From positions 1,116,001 through 1,180,000 of the forward strand of contig QRDG01001525.1 of assembly GCA_012064385.1 (NCBI GenBank): a DNA stretch of 64,000 nucleotides. Direction: 5' to 3'. Below, piece by piece: positions 34,418 to 45,200 of the stretch. This DNA is from Puccinellia tenuiflora (Eukaryota > Streptophyta > Magnoliopsida > Poales > Poaceae). The notes beneath the pieces are model-generated. The model was not told where the DNA came from. It made no database searches and worked only from the letters and a program-made list of their open reading frames with translations. The translations under genes and the position numbers were made by a program. Every line of letters starts with the position of its first letter. Position 1 is the first letter of the stretch.

Positions 34418-35174
34418 NNNNNNNNNNNNNNNNNNNNNNNNNNNNNNNNNNNNNNNNNNNNNNNNNNNNNNNNNNNNNNNNNNNNNNNNNNNNNNNNNNN
34501 NNNNNNNNNNNNNNNNNNNNNNNNNNNNNNNNNNNNNNNNNNNNNNNNNNNNNNNNNNNNNNNNNNNNNNNNNNNNNNNNNNNNNNNNNNNNNNNNNNNN
34601 NNNNNNNNNNNNNNNNNNNNNNNNNNNNNNNNNNNNNNNNNNNNNNNNNNNNNNNNNNNNNNNNNNNNNNNNNNNNNNNNNNNNNNNNNNNNNNNNNNNN
34701 NNNNNNNNNNNNNNNNNNNNNNNNNNNNNNNNNNNNNNNNNNNNNNNNNNNNNNNNNNNNNNNNNNNNNNNNNNNNNNNNNNNNNNNNNNNNNNNNNNNN
34801 NNNNNNNNNNNNNNNNNNNNNNNNNNNNNNNNNNNNNNNNNNNNNNNNNNNNNNNNNNNNNNNNNNNNNNNNNNNNNNNNNNNNNNNNNNNNNNNNNNNN
34901 NNNNNNNNNNNNNNNNNNNNNNNNNNNNNNNNNNNNNNNNNNNNNNNNNNNNNNNNNNNNNNNNNNNNNNNNNNNNNNNNNNNNNNNNNNNNNNNNNNNN
35001 NNNNNNNNNNNNNNNNNNNNNNNNNNNNNNNNNNNNNNNNNNNNNNNNNNNNNNNNNNNNNNNNNNNNNNNNNNNNNNNNNNNNNNNNNNNNNNNNNNNN
35101 NNNNNNNNNNNNNNNNNNNNNNNNNNNNNNNNNNNNNNNNNNNNNNNNNNNNNNNNNNNNNNNNNNNNNNNNNN
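34418..35174. other. Assembly gap (757 N)
   Basis: A run of N. The gag of element D enters it from the right, and nothing of element D appears on its left, so the true missing sequence is probably longer than the N run. Confidence 1.
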
Positions 35175-36288
35175 GTTCTTTAATGAGTTTAGCAATTATT
35201 TCATTATGATACTCCTCAATAGATTCTAGTTTCTCCTCAAGAGAAGCTCGAGTCTCTTTCTCTTCCTCAAGAGTCACCTCTAAAGATGTTTTTTCATTCG
35301 CATCCTCTCTTTCAATCCTTCCTTTTTCTACAAGGCTTGCTTCCAAGGCCTTAATAGTAAGCCCACGCTCAATTAGGGTTTCCATAATTTCAAAGCGGAT
35401 AGCATGAACATTTTTATTTTTAGGAAGGGCATTAAGAACCATTAAACCTTTCTTATGAAAGGATTCATCCTCATCATCTTCTTCATCATTATTATCATTA
35501 TCGTTACCATCACTACTAGAAGATTTAGCCATAAGGCAAAAGATGGTTGGTGAAGAAGAACAATTAATTATTGAACTACTTAAGTTCACATCTTGTTCCT
35601 TAGCTAATTGGGTTTCCTCTACATTATTATTCATACAAGAGTTAGAGGGAACACAAGCATTTTTATCATGGCAACAAGATAAAGCAAGCATATCATCAAG
35701 AGATTTATCCAAGCAATTTTTGGATGATATGCAAGGACTATCAACACTAGCATGTAAATCATTTATAGTGCTATATGTGATAAAGTCCAAAGAAGAGGCA
35801 TTGCAATGAGATAGCGATGAAGAATCATCAATAATGAGCTCACTATCCAAATTGCAAAACCCATCACTACTCACCATCACATTAGTTTGTGGCTTACCAC
35901 ATTTTGGTGAAGTAGACGAAGATGAGAACTCATCACGGCCGGAGGTGGAGGGAGAACAATCATCCTCAATAGTGTTGGACACTCCATATTTATCTTGAAG
36001 CTTGGTCCAAAGCTCATGAGCGTTCCGGAGAGGCATGATTGATTAAAAAACTACAACACTCAAAATTTTGCAAAACTCATTAGAAGCTAGAGCATCTAGA
36101 TATAAGTTTTTCTCATCCTCTAAAGTCATACTTTCGTAGTCCTTTGGAGGAGAAAAACCTATATCTAAGATACACTCAATATTGGGGTCCAAGACCCGTA
36201 AGTGACTAAGCATATGATTTTTTCAAACATTAAAATTTGTGCCATTGAATATAAAAGTGGGATCGTGCACTAATTCTCTAAACGACAT
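35175..36288 (-). pseudogene. Element D gag, start and middle, with nonsense codons
   Basis: The ATG at 36288 opens a gag-like frame (MSFRELVHDPTFIFNG), interrupted by TGA at 36225-36223 and by a further stop just before 36036. From 36036 the frame is open to the gap: LWTKLQDKYG, then a Ser/Asp-rich segment and a Glu/Lys-rich coiled-coil-like segment (SLEVTLEEEKETRASLEEKL). No zinc knuckle is seen before the gap. Confidence 0.7.
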
Positions 36289-36328
36289 CTTTACTCTCTA
36301 GGCGATAAAGCCCAAAAAGAGAGTCGAG

Positions 36329-36340
36329 GCTCTGATACCA
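36329..36340 (-). other. Primer binding site of element D, tRNA-Met type
   Basis: The plus strand reads gctctgatacca, the complement of the TGGTATCAGAGC primer site used with initiator tRNA-Met by many plant LTR elements. It lies two bases from the LTR edge. Confidence 0.85.
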
Positions 36341-36342
36341 AT

Positions 36343-38549
36343 TGAAAGAATAATCGATGTCGCCTAGAGGGGGGGTGAATAGGTGATTAAAACTTTTCCG
36401 GTTAAGCTTGATAATTGCGGAATAAAACTAGGTGTTTAAATTAACAAGCTAACAACCTAATATACTAGGTTCACCTATGTGCACCAACAACTTATGCTAA
36501 GCAATATGACAACAAGATTATAGCAATATATATGACATCAAGCACAAAGGCTATCACAATGTAAATTGCATAAGTAAAGAGCTCGGTATAGAAATAACCG
36601 AGTCACGCGGAGACGAGGATGTATTCCCGAGTTCCTCCTTGTTAAGGGAGTACGTCTCATTGGAAGGTGTGAGCTCGCCACAAAAGGCCTACTCAAGATG
36701 CCACAAAAGGCCTCACCCTATTCTTCGATGAACCGCACCCAAGGGTTTAGTTCACCTTCCACTATCGGAATCCTTCAAAGCGGAATCCGGAGCCTTTACA
36801 ACGATCTTGGGGCACATACCCACAACTCAATCGGGGGCTCCCAAATCTTGACTGAAGCTTCACAACTCGAAGTCTTCAGACACCACCAACCGCCTAGGGT
36901 ACACAATGCACCCAAGAGGCACAAGCTCTTAGGAACACAATGCACCCAAGAGTAATAAGCTTCTCAACCTTCAACTTCCACGAATCTTCGTGGAGAGAGA
37001 AAACCGATGGAACTAATGCAAGAGCAAGAGCACAAGTGCTCAAATCCTTCACTCTCAGATTCCAACAAAGCAACAAATGGTTATGGGGGAATAAGAGAGG
37101 AAGAACAAAGAGGAGAACCACAAAAGAACTCCAAGAACTAGATCCACTAAGTTCCCCTCACTTAGAGGAGAGATTGATTGGTGGAAATGTAGATCTAGAT
37201 CTCCTCTCTTGAATCCCTAAAGATGGGCAAGAATCATTGGAGGGATAGAGAGAGGGGCAAGCTTTCCAAGGTCAACAATGGTGGGAGAGAGAGGGAAAAA
37301 CGAGCTCCCTCCACTTGGGGACGAAGGAGGCTATTTATAGCCTCCCCCAAAAATGTGACCGTTATGTGTAGAAATCGCACATAGCGGTACTACCGCTGAT
37401 GTAGCGGTACTACCGCCGCTGATATCCGGGCGGTACCCAGGGTACCACAACACCCAGCGGCTGCGGTACCTCAGAGAGGCACCGCTGCACTCCAGGCGAG
37501 CGGTACTACCGGTGGGCGGCCGGTACTACCGCTGGACCCCTTCGAATAAATTCTAAGGGTCACAGCGGTAGAGCGTGGCTGCTACCGCCAGGGTACCGGA
37601 GGGATAACAGTACGCAAAAAGGGTCTAGCGGTACCTCTGGCGGTACGACCAGCGGTAGTACCGCTGCCTAAAGACAGCGGTACCGCCGCGGTACTACCGC
37701 TGCCACAGCGGTACTACCGCCAGACAGAGAAAAACTGTAGAAGCCTGAAACTGAATAACTTTTGCAGGAAAACTCCGATCGAGGCGAATCCAATTTTGTT
37801 GGAAATAGGACGACAAGAGCTTACATTACAAAAAGTGAAAATATTTAAACAAGCAAGGGATATTGTGCAAAGGGTTGGAAAGGTGAAACCTTCCAAACGG
37901 ATGAACTGGCAAAATCTCCAAAACCGAAAACGCAATAGAAGACGCATACGAAATCCGTTTTCGGTGAACTTGGCCTTGTCATGAAAAGAACGACAAGCAC
38001 CAAGATCACACCATGATAAGAGCCAAATAAGAACCAATAAAGATGATGCCAAGGATGCAAAGGTTTGAGCTCTCCACGAACGATACGATCAAGATACTCG
38101 GTCGAGAGCCCCTCTTGATAGTACGGTTAACTATCCTATAATCCGGTCTCTCACTAACATCATGAGACCGGTAAAATAGAAACCCTATCAATATCATACC
38201 TTTGCCTTGCGCATAATCCACTTGAGCTAGATGATGACGATCTTCTCCTTCTCAAGTTGGGCCACCTTTCTTGGTTGCGCTCTGCTCGGTGAAGACTCAC
38301 ATATTGCTCCCCCATACACCAATATGGGAGAAGCACTCTTCGGCATATCTTGACTTGGACTTGAGTGTTGATCTACTCGCACTTAGCCTTGATCAACAAA
38401 TACTCTTCTTCCCTTTGGCTTGATTCCAACAAATGGAGATCAAGCAACGCAAATGGACACAAGCTACGAGTAGCTCAATACAAACATTAGTCCATAGAGA
38501 TTGTCATTAATTACCAAAACCACACATGGGGGGCAACCTTGCACTTTCA
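36343..38549 (-). repeat. LTR of element D
   Basis: The plus strand runs from TGAAAGAATAATC to ...GCACTTTCA, so the ends are the inverted repeat TGAAAG/CTTTCA. A TATA box, CTATAAATAG on the element strand, lies at 37331-37340. The terminal text tgaaagtgcaaggttgcc on the element strand is common in Triticeae genomes. Confidence 0.85.
37380..37735. repeat. Cluster of CGGTACTACCG-type palindromic motifs in LTR D
   Basis: The motif gcggtactaccgc and close variants (agcggtagtaccgct, gcggtacccaggg) occur about a dozen times in both orientations. Each is nearly self-complementary. Confidence 0.8.
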
Positions 38550-38893
38550 CATATGTCTGATCATTGCACTTTAGTGCTATACTTGGTTTGGAAAGAATTA
38601 TTTTTAGTAAACCTTTTGAATATGAATTATGTTGGTTTTAAGGACTGATTTAGATGATCTTTTAAGTTCTTTTTGGCATTTTTTAGGTCGAAATACCTTT
38701 TTACATAGCTGGCAAAATAGAGCCAAATACTTAAGGAGAAATTAATAGGTTGGGAACATCAATTATGAATGCCTTATAGTAAACATAAAAGGGTTTTGTC
38801 CTATGCTAGTGACAACATAGACAAATAGAGTGTAAAGGTAGGGATGTAGCTTGATAAGTATATGCTTAGGAAACAACTAGATGGAGGGAGGCG
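38550..38893. other. Intergenic, nothing recognised
   Basis: A short AT-rich flank of element D without recognisable features. Confidence 0.5.
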
Positions 38894-39264
38894 TTTTGGC
38901 TCCCTAGCTTATATGTTCCTGGTCAATTAAAAAACGAAAAAATATTATATCATTTTGAAAAAAAATTGGTGAGGAACATATATATGTTTCTACATTCCTA
39001 TCCAATTTTATGAGGAAATGGCGTTTCTGCTGCTCTGTGCAAAAAAAACAAATCTAGTGGCCAAAATAAGATTTCAAAAATATCTTTTCAGAGCAGTGAT
39101 TTTGTCATTTTTGCACAAAGCAGCAGAAATATCATTTGCTCACGAAATTTGACAGGAAACATATATAAGTTCGTCACAAAAAAAAAATCAGAAATTTTTA
39201 AAATGTTTAACTATATTTTCGATTTTTTTATTTGACCAGGAGCATATGAGCCTAGAGCCAAATT
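38894..39264. mobile_element. Foldback MITE with long imperfect inverted repeats
   Basis: The ends ttttggctccctagcttata and tatgagcctagagccaaat pair, and the inverted similarity extends inward through ttcctggtcaatt/atttgaccaggagca to the centre, where gctgctctgtgcaaaa faces ttttgcacaaagcagc. No coding capacity. The superfamily is not assigned. Confidence 0.75.
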
Positions 39265-39286
39265 GGATTTATGATAATTTTAAACA

Positions 39287-39442
39287 TACTACTCCCCTCT
39301 GTTCCTAAATATAAGATGTTTTAGGTACTTTACTTATTAACTAGATACGGGTCAAAGTGAGTGAACATACTCTAGATACATGTGGATACATGTGAATCTA
39401 GAAAAGAGCTGAAACATCTTATATTTAGAAACGGATGGAGTG
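39287..39442. mobile_element. Stowaway-type MITE
   Basis: tactcccctctgttcctaaa with tataagatgtttt on the left pairs with aaacatcttatatttagaaa and cggatggag on the right. The right TA is not perfect. Confidence 0.75.
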
Positions 39443-39909
39443 GGAAAGAGGAATAGGTCACATGGCTCCAAAGAGGTAAGATATTGACCGGGCTTCACTT
39501 TTTGTATGGTAATCCATGGTAGATACGAGACTCTACATACGTAAGACCCATTAAAGTGAAAATGGGTCGGCCCGTCATACGTGACAAAACTGAGCCCGTC
39601 AAAATAATGTTATGGCTTGGTATTGTTTCATCCCAGTATTCTGTCGGTCCGTCATCGGCTCAGGAAGGATCTGCCAGTTCATGATGCCCACCAATACTAA
39701 AACGTAAATTTTCATTATCATCTAGAACATTCTCTCAAGTAAGTCTGAAGAAACACGAGCAAAGCAAGAAACACAACCAAAATAAAATTCTGTAAAAGTA
39801 GTAGCATTTTTTAAAATATCTTCATCCCCTTTAGTAACTCCCTCAGATTGATGTCAAGAGGTAGTTTATTTCTTACTTTCCTACAACTAGCAATCTGTGA
39901 GAATGGAAA
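39443..39909. other. Intergenic, nothing recognised
   Basis: No open frame with a domain and no repeat ends. Confidence 0.5.
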
Positions 39910-39998
39910 TACTACCTCCGATTCATAATAAGGGTCGCCTATGTTCTTAAAAAAAAAGTCGCTTATGCATTTATTTATTTTTTGGATTGGAGGGAGTA
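39910..39998. mobile_element. Short Stowaway-type MITE
   Basis: tactacctccgattcataat and ttttggattggagggagta are inverted ends with TA borders. The centre holds two copies of gtcgc(c)tatg in the same orientation, separated by an A run. Confidence 0.7.
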
Positions 39999-40395
39999 GA
40001 TTTTTTTTCCGATAATGAGTGTCAGAATAGATGACGCTGTGACGGTAAGCTTAACACCGATCCTTTTGGCAGTCAAGTGACACATCAACAAGCATCTCTG
40101 AATTATTGTCACACTTTTTTTCCTTACAATACAAAACATTTTAATTATAGATGTACCGATACAATTTTCTGCACAAATCTGTCATACAAACTCCCCACAT
40201 CTGTGGCACCAGACCATCAGAGCGCATGAACCTATCTTACTTTTTTTTCACTCTGGTAAAACTGAACAGCACAAATGCAACAGCAAACGGGGACAGAGAA
40301 GAACAAACGGCAGCCAGCGTACAACAATGAACAATGCCACCCAAAATAAGCACGCCGGATCGACTGACAGACTCCAATGCTCCGGCCAACTCAAC
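39999..40395. other. 3' flank of the alpha-tubulin gene
   Basis: It probably contains the 3' UTR of the minus-strand tubulin gene. No other feature seen. Confidence 0.5.
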
Positions 40396-42775
40396 TCAGT
40401 ACTCCTCGTCTTCGTCCTCATCCTCTTCACCCTCGCCTCCGACCTCCTCGTAGTCCTTCTCCAGCGCCGCCAGGTCCTCCCTCGCCTCCGAGAACTCCCC
40501 CTCCTCCATCCCTTCGCCGACGTACCAGTGCACGAACGCGCGCTTCGCGTACATGAGGTCGAACTTGCGGTCGATGCGCGAGAACACCTCGGCCACGGCC
40601 GTGTTGTTGCTGATCATGCACACCGCCCGGCGCACCTTGGCCAGGTCCCCTCCCGGAACCACCGTCGGCGGCTGGTAGTTTATCCCGCACTTGAAGCCAG
40701 TCGGACACCTTCATGAATTTGCACGCAGACAGCAGCAGAGCAAGACCAGAGAAAACCAGAGAAAAACAGAGTCATGGCGCTGCTCAATCCCAATGTCAGG
40801 TGATAACAATGGCGAAATTGGGACGTAATGTAGCGTAATGTAGCGTACCAGTCGACGAACTGCACGGTCCTCTTGGTCTTAATGGAGTGGACGGCGGCGT
40901 TGACGTCCTTGGGCACGACGTCGCCGCGGTACATGAGGCAGCAGGCCATGTACTTGCCGTGCCTGGGGTCGCACTTGGCCATGACGCTGGCCGGCTCGAA
41001 GACGGAGTTGGTGATCTCGGGGACGGAATGCTGCTCGTGGAAGGCCTTCTCGGCGGAGATGATGGGGGCGTAGGAGGAGAGCATGAAGTGGATCCTCGGG
41101 TACGGCACCAGGTTGGTCTGGAACTCGGTGATGTCGACATTGATGGCGCCGTCGAACCGCAGCGAGGTGGTCAGGGACGAGATCACCTGGGAGATGAGCC
41201 TGTTGAGGTTGGTGTACGTGGGGCGCTCGATGCCCAGGGACCTCTTGCAGATGTCGTAGATGGCCTCGTTGTCCAGCATCACCACCACGTCCGTGTGCTC
41301 GATCAGCGAGTGGGTCGACAGCACGCTGTTGTACGGCTCCACCACCGCCGTCGAAACCTGAAACGGGAGTGAGCGGCTTCAGCGACATGCTCACATGCTG
41401 GTGAAACTTGTTGACGAAGGGAATGTGGTACCACCTGTGGTGAAGGATAGATGGTGAAACCGAGCTTCGATTTCCTGCCATAGTCTACCGACAGGCGCTC
41501 AAGAAGCAATGAACCGAGTCCTGAGCCGGTTCCACCGCCGACAGCATTGAAAACCAAGAAACCCTGGAGGCCACTGCAGTTGTCCGCCAATTTTCTTATC
41601 CGATCAAGGCAGAGGTCCACTACTTCTCTTCCAACTACAGCACAAAACCAGGTTTTTTTTTTAAAAAAAAAAAAAAGGAGCAGTTTTATTAGCTGGAGCA
41701 TAGAGCAGTCTTGATCGAGTTTCCCAACCATACAAATTGAACTAAGCCGCCCAAGCATTGAAAACAATTTCGTTCCTTGTGTGAGCAGTAAGCTTACCAT
41801 AGAATGATTAAACTGTTTATCAGACATTTTCAATACACATTATTTATGCCGAAAATTTATTTGACGCTTCTGAGTTCCAAAATCCATTTGGGCTCTTGTA
41901 TATATGTAAAGTATACTGGATATTTTCATTAGATAAGGAATTGACGATCAACATTCAAGTTGGTCAAATTATAAACAAAATTTCCAGGGCTAACTTATAA
42001 TCATTGGTCTCTATCCAAGATATTTGTGGCAAAGGGTAGGTGAGGTGGAAGCATGTTACCTGTGTAGTGTCCACGGGCAAAGTTGTTAGCAGCGTCTTCC
42101 TTGTGGGAGATGAGCTGCTCCGGATGGAAGAGCTGGCGGTATGACCCCGTCCTCACTTCGTCGATGACGGTCGGCTCCAGATCCACGAACAGGGCCCTCG
42201 GAACGTGCTTCCCTGTACCCGTTTCGCTGAAGAACGTGTTGAATGCGTCCTTCGCAACCCCAACAGAGGTATCACTGCATGAAAGCCGGTGCAGAACATT
42301 TCAGATTTGGGTATTTTCAAGGTATAGGATTTCATCGTTAGTGGTGGTCTGTATGTAACTACGCACGCTCCTGGAGACTGTTTTCACAAAACTGACAAGT
42401 CTTCTGAGCTTTGATCATTAAAAGAAATTACTTCTAAAGCAAGCGGTTTCATCAAATCACAAACGGGTTACCAAATGACCTAACAAAAATCCCCCAACTG
42501 TTGCATCTGTTCATCACCGCAATTCAAGATCACCATCAAAATTCTAATCAAGACAAAATTCTTTTTAATCTGGGAAGAATTCTAATCAAGACGAATCGCC
42601 ATCATCGGATCAGTATTTCTCAGACTCTGAAGGGAAAAGACCGAGCAGCAGAAGGAGCTCACCTGGGCATGAGGCCGTCGGGCTGGATGCCATGCTCGAG
42701 GCAGTAGAGCTCCCAGCAGGAGTTCCCCACCTGGATGCCCGCCTGTCCTATGTGGATGCTGATGATCTCCCTCAT
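40396..42775 (-). CDS. TUA: Alpha-tubulin
   Basis: Alpha-tubulin pairs with beta-tubulin to build microtubules. Exons 42775-42663, 42274-42060, 41634-41435, 41357-40849 and 40708-40396 join with GT-AG borders in frame to 449 residues, the usual family length. Visible are the start MREI, the nucleotide-binding loop GGGTGSGLGS, the catalytic Glu region (DITEFQTNLVPYPRIHF), DPRHGKYMACCLMYRGDVVP, and an acidic tail ending in EEY, so the C-terminal Tyr needed for the tyrosination cycle is present. Residue 40 is Thr instead of the Lys acetylated in animals. The sequence differs from common plant copies at several sites (for example VGVAKDAFN, EQHSVPEITNSVFEP, VVMLDNEA). No lesion seen; likely functional and perhaps tissue specific. 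Confidence 0.97.
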
Positions 42776-43333
42776 CTTCCCTCTCTCTGGTCTGCCGCTC
42801 TGCTCTTCTGCAGGCTCTCCGATCTTCAGAATCAGAACCTGCACGAGGAAGCAGCTAGCCAGAAAAGGGAACCGGAGAGGGAGCTGCAGGACAGAGATAG
42901 AAAGGTGGAGGAAGGGGGCGAGGCCGCGCGCACAGCGACCTTAATCGTCGGAGCTTAGCGCGATGAGGTAGCGGAAAGCGATGGATGATGGATTACACCG
43001 CACGCACGTCGGACGGAAAGCGACTCGGCGTAGGGACAAAATCACTGGGGGGTGGGCGACCTGGACCATGTCTCGTTCCCACCATCGATTCCAAATCGAA
43101 TGCCACCATGGACGATGATGCGTCGCTGCCGTCGTAGCCCGCAGCAAGACGCTATCAAGACGGCACTGATGACTAATGAGTTCAATAGTGGTCGGGCCGC
43201 TGGCACTCTTGATGGTTCGCTATGTACGTAGGCACACAACCATGATGATTGGAGATTTGGAGTGTGCCAATGACACCACTGCTCAATTCACATCTACAAC
43301 CGTAGTAATCCCAGCATCACCCGCTCATATTAG
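42776..43333. other. 5' region of the alpha-tubulin gene
   Basis: This would hold the leader and promoter of the minus-strand tubulin gene. No clear TATA box could be chosen. No other feature seen. Confidence 0.45.
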
Positions 43334-44426
43334 GGCAACTCCAACGCGGCACCGCATTTCTTCCACACTGTCTGGCACCGCCCAACACGGCACCGCAAAC
43401 GGACCGGCGTGTAAGTCTGCGTCTGTTTCGTCTCATTTTTTTTCCTAAATTTGGATCGGAAATACGGTCAAACGGACAACGTCAACGTTTGCCCACCGCT
43501 ATGGGCCGTCGATCAGCCTCCCCGTCGACATTTGGTTGTCCTTTTTAATGTGTGGGCCACACATCGCCATATACACTTCCCAACTGCATCGCCGCGATCG
43601 TACTGGGAAGCCTACGCATGCCTGTCGAGGCCAACGTGCGCCTCCCGGACGGCTGGGCTCGCCTATTAGGGTTCACGTGTCGGTCGTCACAACCACATCC
43701 GCTGCGCTAGGAGGAGATCTCCCGCTACCGAGCCCGAATGACGCCCTCCAAGCACCTTGACCCAGCCTATGTCGTGGGCTCACCGTATTGGACCGAGTGG
43801 TTCGATAGGGAGCACGATCTGTGATGGTTCTCCTTCTTCACCCTAGAGCAACCGGAGTCGTGGTTCGACTCGGGCGTGGCCAGGACTCGAGCTCATCACC
43901 GAAGACGACCCGAGTGTGGCCAGGACCTACGCCGACTTCCACCAGCAGCAGCCGGGCGACATTGGCTACGGTCCGCCAACACGTAGGAGGAGGTTGCGCC
44001 GGTGCTGCCGGAGGAGCACGAGGAGTGTCCAGACTTGCCCGCGGCACACGAGGCGTCCAAGATGGAGAAGGTCGCGCTCTGGGCGGATCTGGACGCAACT
44101 CCCCAAGCGTACACGGTGGAACCTTGGTATCTGTGGGCTTCTCAGGCACCCGAAGGAGGAAACGGAGCCTGCGTGGTTTAGTCAAGCTCGACTCGGACGA
44201 CAAGCAAGAGGGCAAACCCTGGAATACTAGGGTTTGGTTAAGTTTATCTAGTTTAGTTTTAATTTTATGTCCTCATTTATCTAGTTTAGCACGAATGTCT
44301 GTATAGTTTAGGCCTTTGTATAATTATTTTAATTTGAAAATGTTTTAAAAATTGTCAAACAGACTTAAATAAGGAATGGGTTGGGTTCATTGAGCGGATA
44401 TGGCTGGACGCTTATCTGTTCCTGAG
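43334..44426. repeat. Unclassified repeat unit with an ORF remnant
   Basis: The segment begins at gcaactccaacgcggcacc, and the same word (gcaactccaacgcacc) starts again near 44427. Inside, a plus-strand frame encodes a short acidic piece (ALWADLDATPQAYTVEPWYL) ending at a stop near 44181. Such text is common in Triticeae repeats, but I cannot name the family. No terminal inverted repeat was proven. Confidence 0.4.
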
Positions 44427-44509
44427 CAACTCCAACGCACCAATCCATTCCAGACACAAATTACTGAGGCGCCCCAAAACAGACATGAACAAGATACATT
44501 TGTGTCCAG

Positions 44510-44840
44510 CCCGATATTCCAGAAAAAATGAAAGCGAATTTTTAAATTTCAAAAAGATAAGAAAAAAATACTCGAGGTATATAATGTCGAGATCTACCAC
44601 TGTGCAAATTTTCGATTCCAAATTCGTTATATTTTGACCTGGGCAGAAAAGACAAATCTGAAAAAAAAAAACATTAAAATCTAAATGTTCACCTATCCAG
44701 ATTTGCGCATTTGTCTTTTTTACCCAGGCCAAAGTACAACAAATTTGGGATCGAATTTTTTCACAGTGGTAGATACATTTTTCCGAATTTTTGGAAACTT
44801 AAAATCAATTTCAATTTTTTTAAATACCGCCCGGACTCCA
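44510..44840. mobile_element. Foldback MITE
   Basis: The left arm (agatctaccactgtgcaaat, ttgacctgggcagaaaagac) and right arm (gtcttttttacccaggccaa, tcacagtggtagatac) are inverted repeats of about 150 bp around a short A-rich loop near 44665-44690. No coding frame. Confidence 0.75.
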
Positions 44841-45200
44841 AAAGAGGTTTTCGATCTGTACTGTATCTACTGAAAAGTAGATGCAAACCTGTTCAGTGTC
44901 AAATACAGCAACCACGCACAGAATGGACTCTGATATACTGGAGTACCTAACACGGAGACTGTTCAACAATGAGGTTCCTCCAAAAAAAATTGAAGCAAAA
45001 CAAAATTTGGCCGGAGGCCCTTGGTTTATTCTGCACTTTCTTGGTTCATCCAGTGTTCACTATGTCAATCCACAGACAGATGTTGACCCCCTTCCATGTT
45101 CCAAATCTGTGTCCGTGTGCCAGTTCGATCTCTGAACATTCCTTCCCATTTTAACGCAGCAATGCGTCAGACCGCGAAGCAGGGCCTCAAGCTGCTGCTA
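44841..45200. other. 3' flank of the beta-hexosaminidase gene
   Basis: It probably includes the 3' UTR on the minus strand. Nothing else seen. Confidence 0.5.

Larger units (their letters stand above)
34418..38549 (-). mobile_element. Copia-like LTR retrotransposon D, partly in the gap
   Basis: The minus strand shows a 2207-bp LTR, a tRNA-Met-type PBS and the start of gag, which runs into the gap. Pol and the other LTR are not visible. The five bases after the LTR, catat (38550-38554), would be the target duplication. The superfamily is inferred from the gag type (LWTKLQDKYG) and the PBS; it is not proven without pol. Confidence 0.75.

Noticed and set aside
34335..35229. Frames of about 280 codons across the N run
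   Set aside because: They consist of undetermined residues and have no meaning.
40887..41481. Long frames on both strands over the fourth tubulin exon
   Set aside because: Shadows of the conserved alpha-tubulin exon.
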